From Spartobacteria bacterium (lineage in GTDB: Bacteria; Verrucomicrobiota; Verrucomicrobiia; Chthoniobacterales; Chthoniobacteraceae): a DNA stretch of 5,518 nucleotides. The stretch covers positions 1 to 5,518 of the forward strand of contig JANXWU010000112.1 of NCBI GenBank assembly GCA_025350985.1. Direction: 5' to 3'. The notes under the pieces are model-generated. The model was given only the letters and a program-made list of their open reading frames with translations. It made no database searches and had not been told where the DNA came from. Position numbers and translations under genes: made by a program. How positions within the stretch are numbered: the stretch's first letter is position 1; every line of letters starts with the position of its first letter. Shown in pieces: positions 5,306-5,518 of this stretch.

Positions 5306-5518
5306 ATGGTGAGCAGAAAACAGATCGTTAGAATCATCGGCGTCGTCTTCGCGCTCGCCAGTGGGAGCGTTGCCTTCATTGCATGGGCACCGCAGGCTTT
5401 TCCTCTTCGGTTGTCAGTTGCGCTCAAAAGGGCTGACTCATCGTCGGTGGAATATTTTCCTCATTACATTGTCGGAAAAAACGATCGGGCGGACATCGTG
5501 CTGAGTGCAATGTGGGAC
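5306..5518 (+). CDS. Unidentified protein with N-terminal membrane anchor or signal, partial (runs off right edge)
   Basis: The frame from ATG at 5306 stays open for 71 codons to the window end. The start M-V-S-R-K-Q-I-V-R is basic and is followed by a hydrophobic stretch at about residues 8-29 (I-V-R-I-I-G-V-V-F-A-L-A-S). This fits an uncleaved membrane anchor or a Sec signal, after which a soluble outside domain would begin. I recognise no family in the visible 71 residues. It lies 31 bp after the ABC ATPase on the same strand, so cotranscription and a role as a transporter component are possible, but nothing in its sequence shows this. By hand count GC from 5341 to the end is about 54%, lower than in the genes around it. 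GTG at 5309 is an alternative start. Confidence 0.55.
   Translation, partial: MVSRKQIVRIIGVVFALASGSVAFIAWAPQAFPLRLSVALKRADSSSVEYFPHYIVGKNDRADIVLSAMWD

Noticed and set aside
1..5518. tRNA, rRNA, CRISPR arrays, transposase or phage genes
   Set aside because: None seen on either strand; the only repeats are the intergenic palindrome, the twin operators and short degenerate tandems.

Overview
The window is high-GC bacterial DNA (about 60% or more over most of its length), densely coding and without RNA genes or phage or transposase genes. Protein style, gene content and an intergenic GTCATTCTGAGCG-type palindromic repeat would fit a Verrucomicrobia/Planctomycetes-type genome. That assignment is an impression from protein recognition and is not proven by anything in the window.

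Left part (1-2580, minus strand). A GbsR/MarR-family repressor (2525-1989) is followed by three genes of a tightly packed membrane operon. First comes a fusion of a DCC thiol-disulfide domain (DUF393) to a wax-synthase-like membrane-bound O-acyltransferase (1961-687). Then come a four-helix membrane protein (690-271, ATGA overlap) and a second membrane protein (251 to beyond the left edge). The last two align without gaps and look like a tandem duplication. A good promoter (TTGACA, 17 bp, GATAGT) sits before the regulator. A perfect 6-4-6 palindrome, TTCTGT-N4-ACAGAA, overlaps the -10 box and the probable transcription start. A near-identical copy lies just after the regulator, over the GTG start of the acyltransferase fusion. 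This self-contained regulator, operator and membrane-acylation/redox cassette is the most interesting content here.

Middle (2579-2852). This non-coding gap carries a 134-bp inverted-repeat element with an apparent 30-bp internal expansion. The remaining 125 bp up to the next gene show nothing I can name.

Right part. An AIF/ferredoxin-reductase-like FAD-NAD(P) oxidoreductase (4037-2853, minus) is divergent from an ABC transporter ATPase of the FbpC/PotA/CysA type (4201-5274, plus). Their shared 163-bp intergenic region holds a perfect 6-4-6 inverted repeat of different sequence and a small hairpin near the oxidoreductase start. The ABC ATPase is followed after 31 bp by the start of a co-directional gene with an N-terminal membrane anchor or signal (5306 to the right edge). 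Its function cannot be told from the 71 visible residues. No permease or binding protein is visible, so the transported substrate is open.
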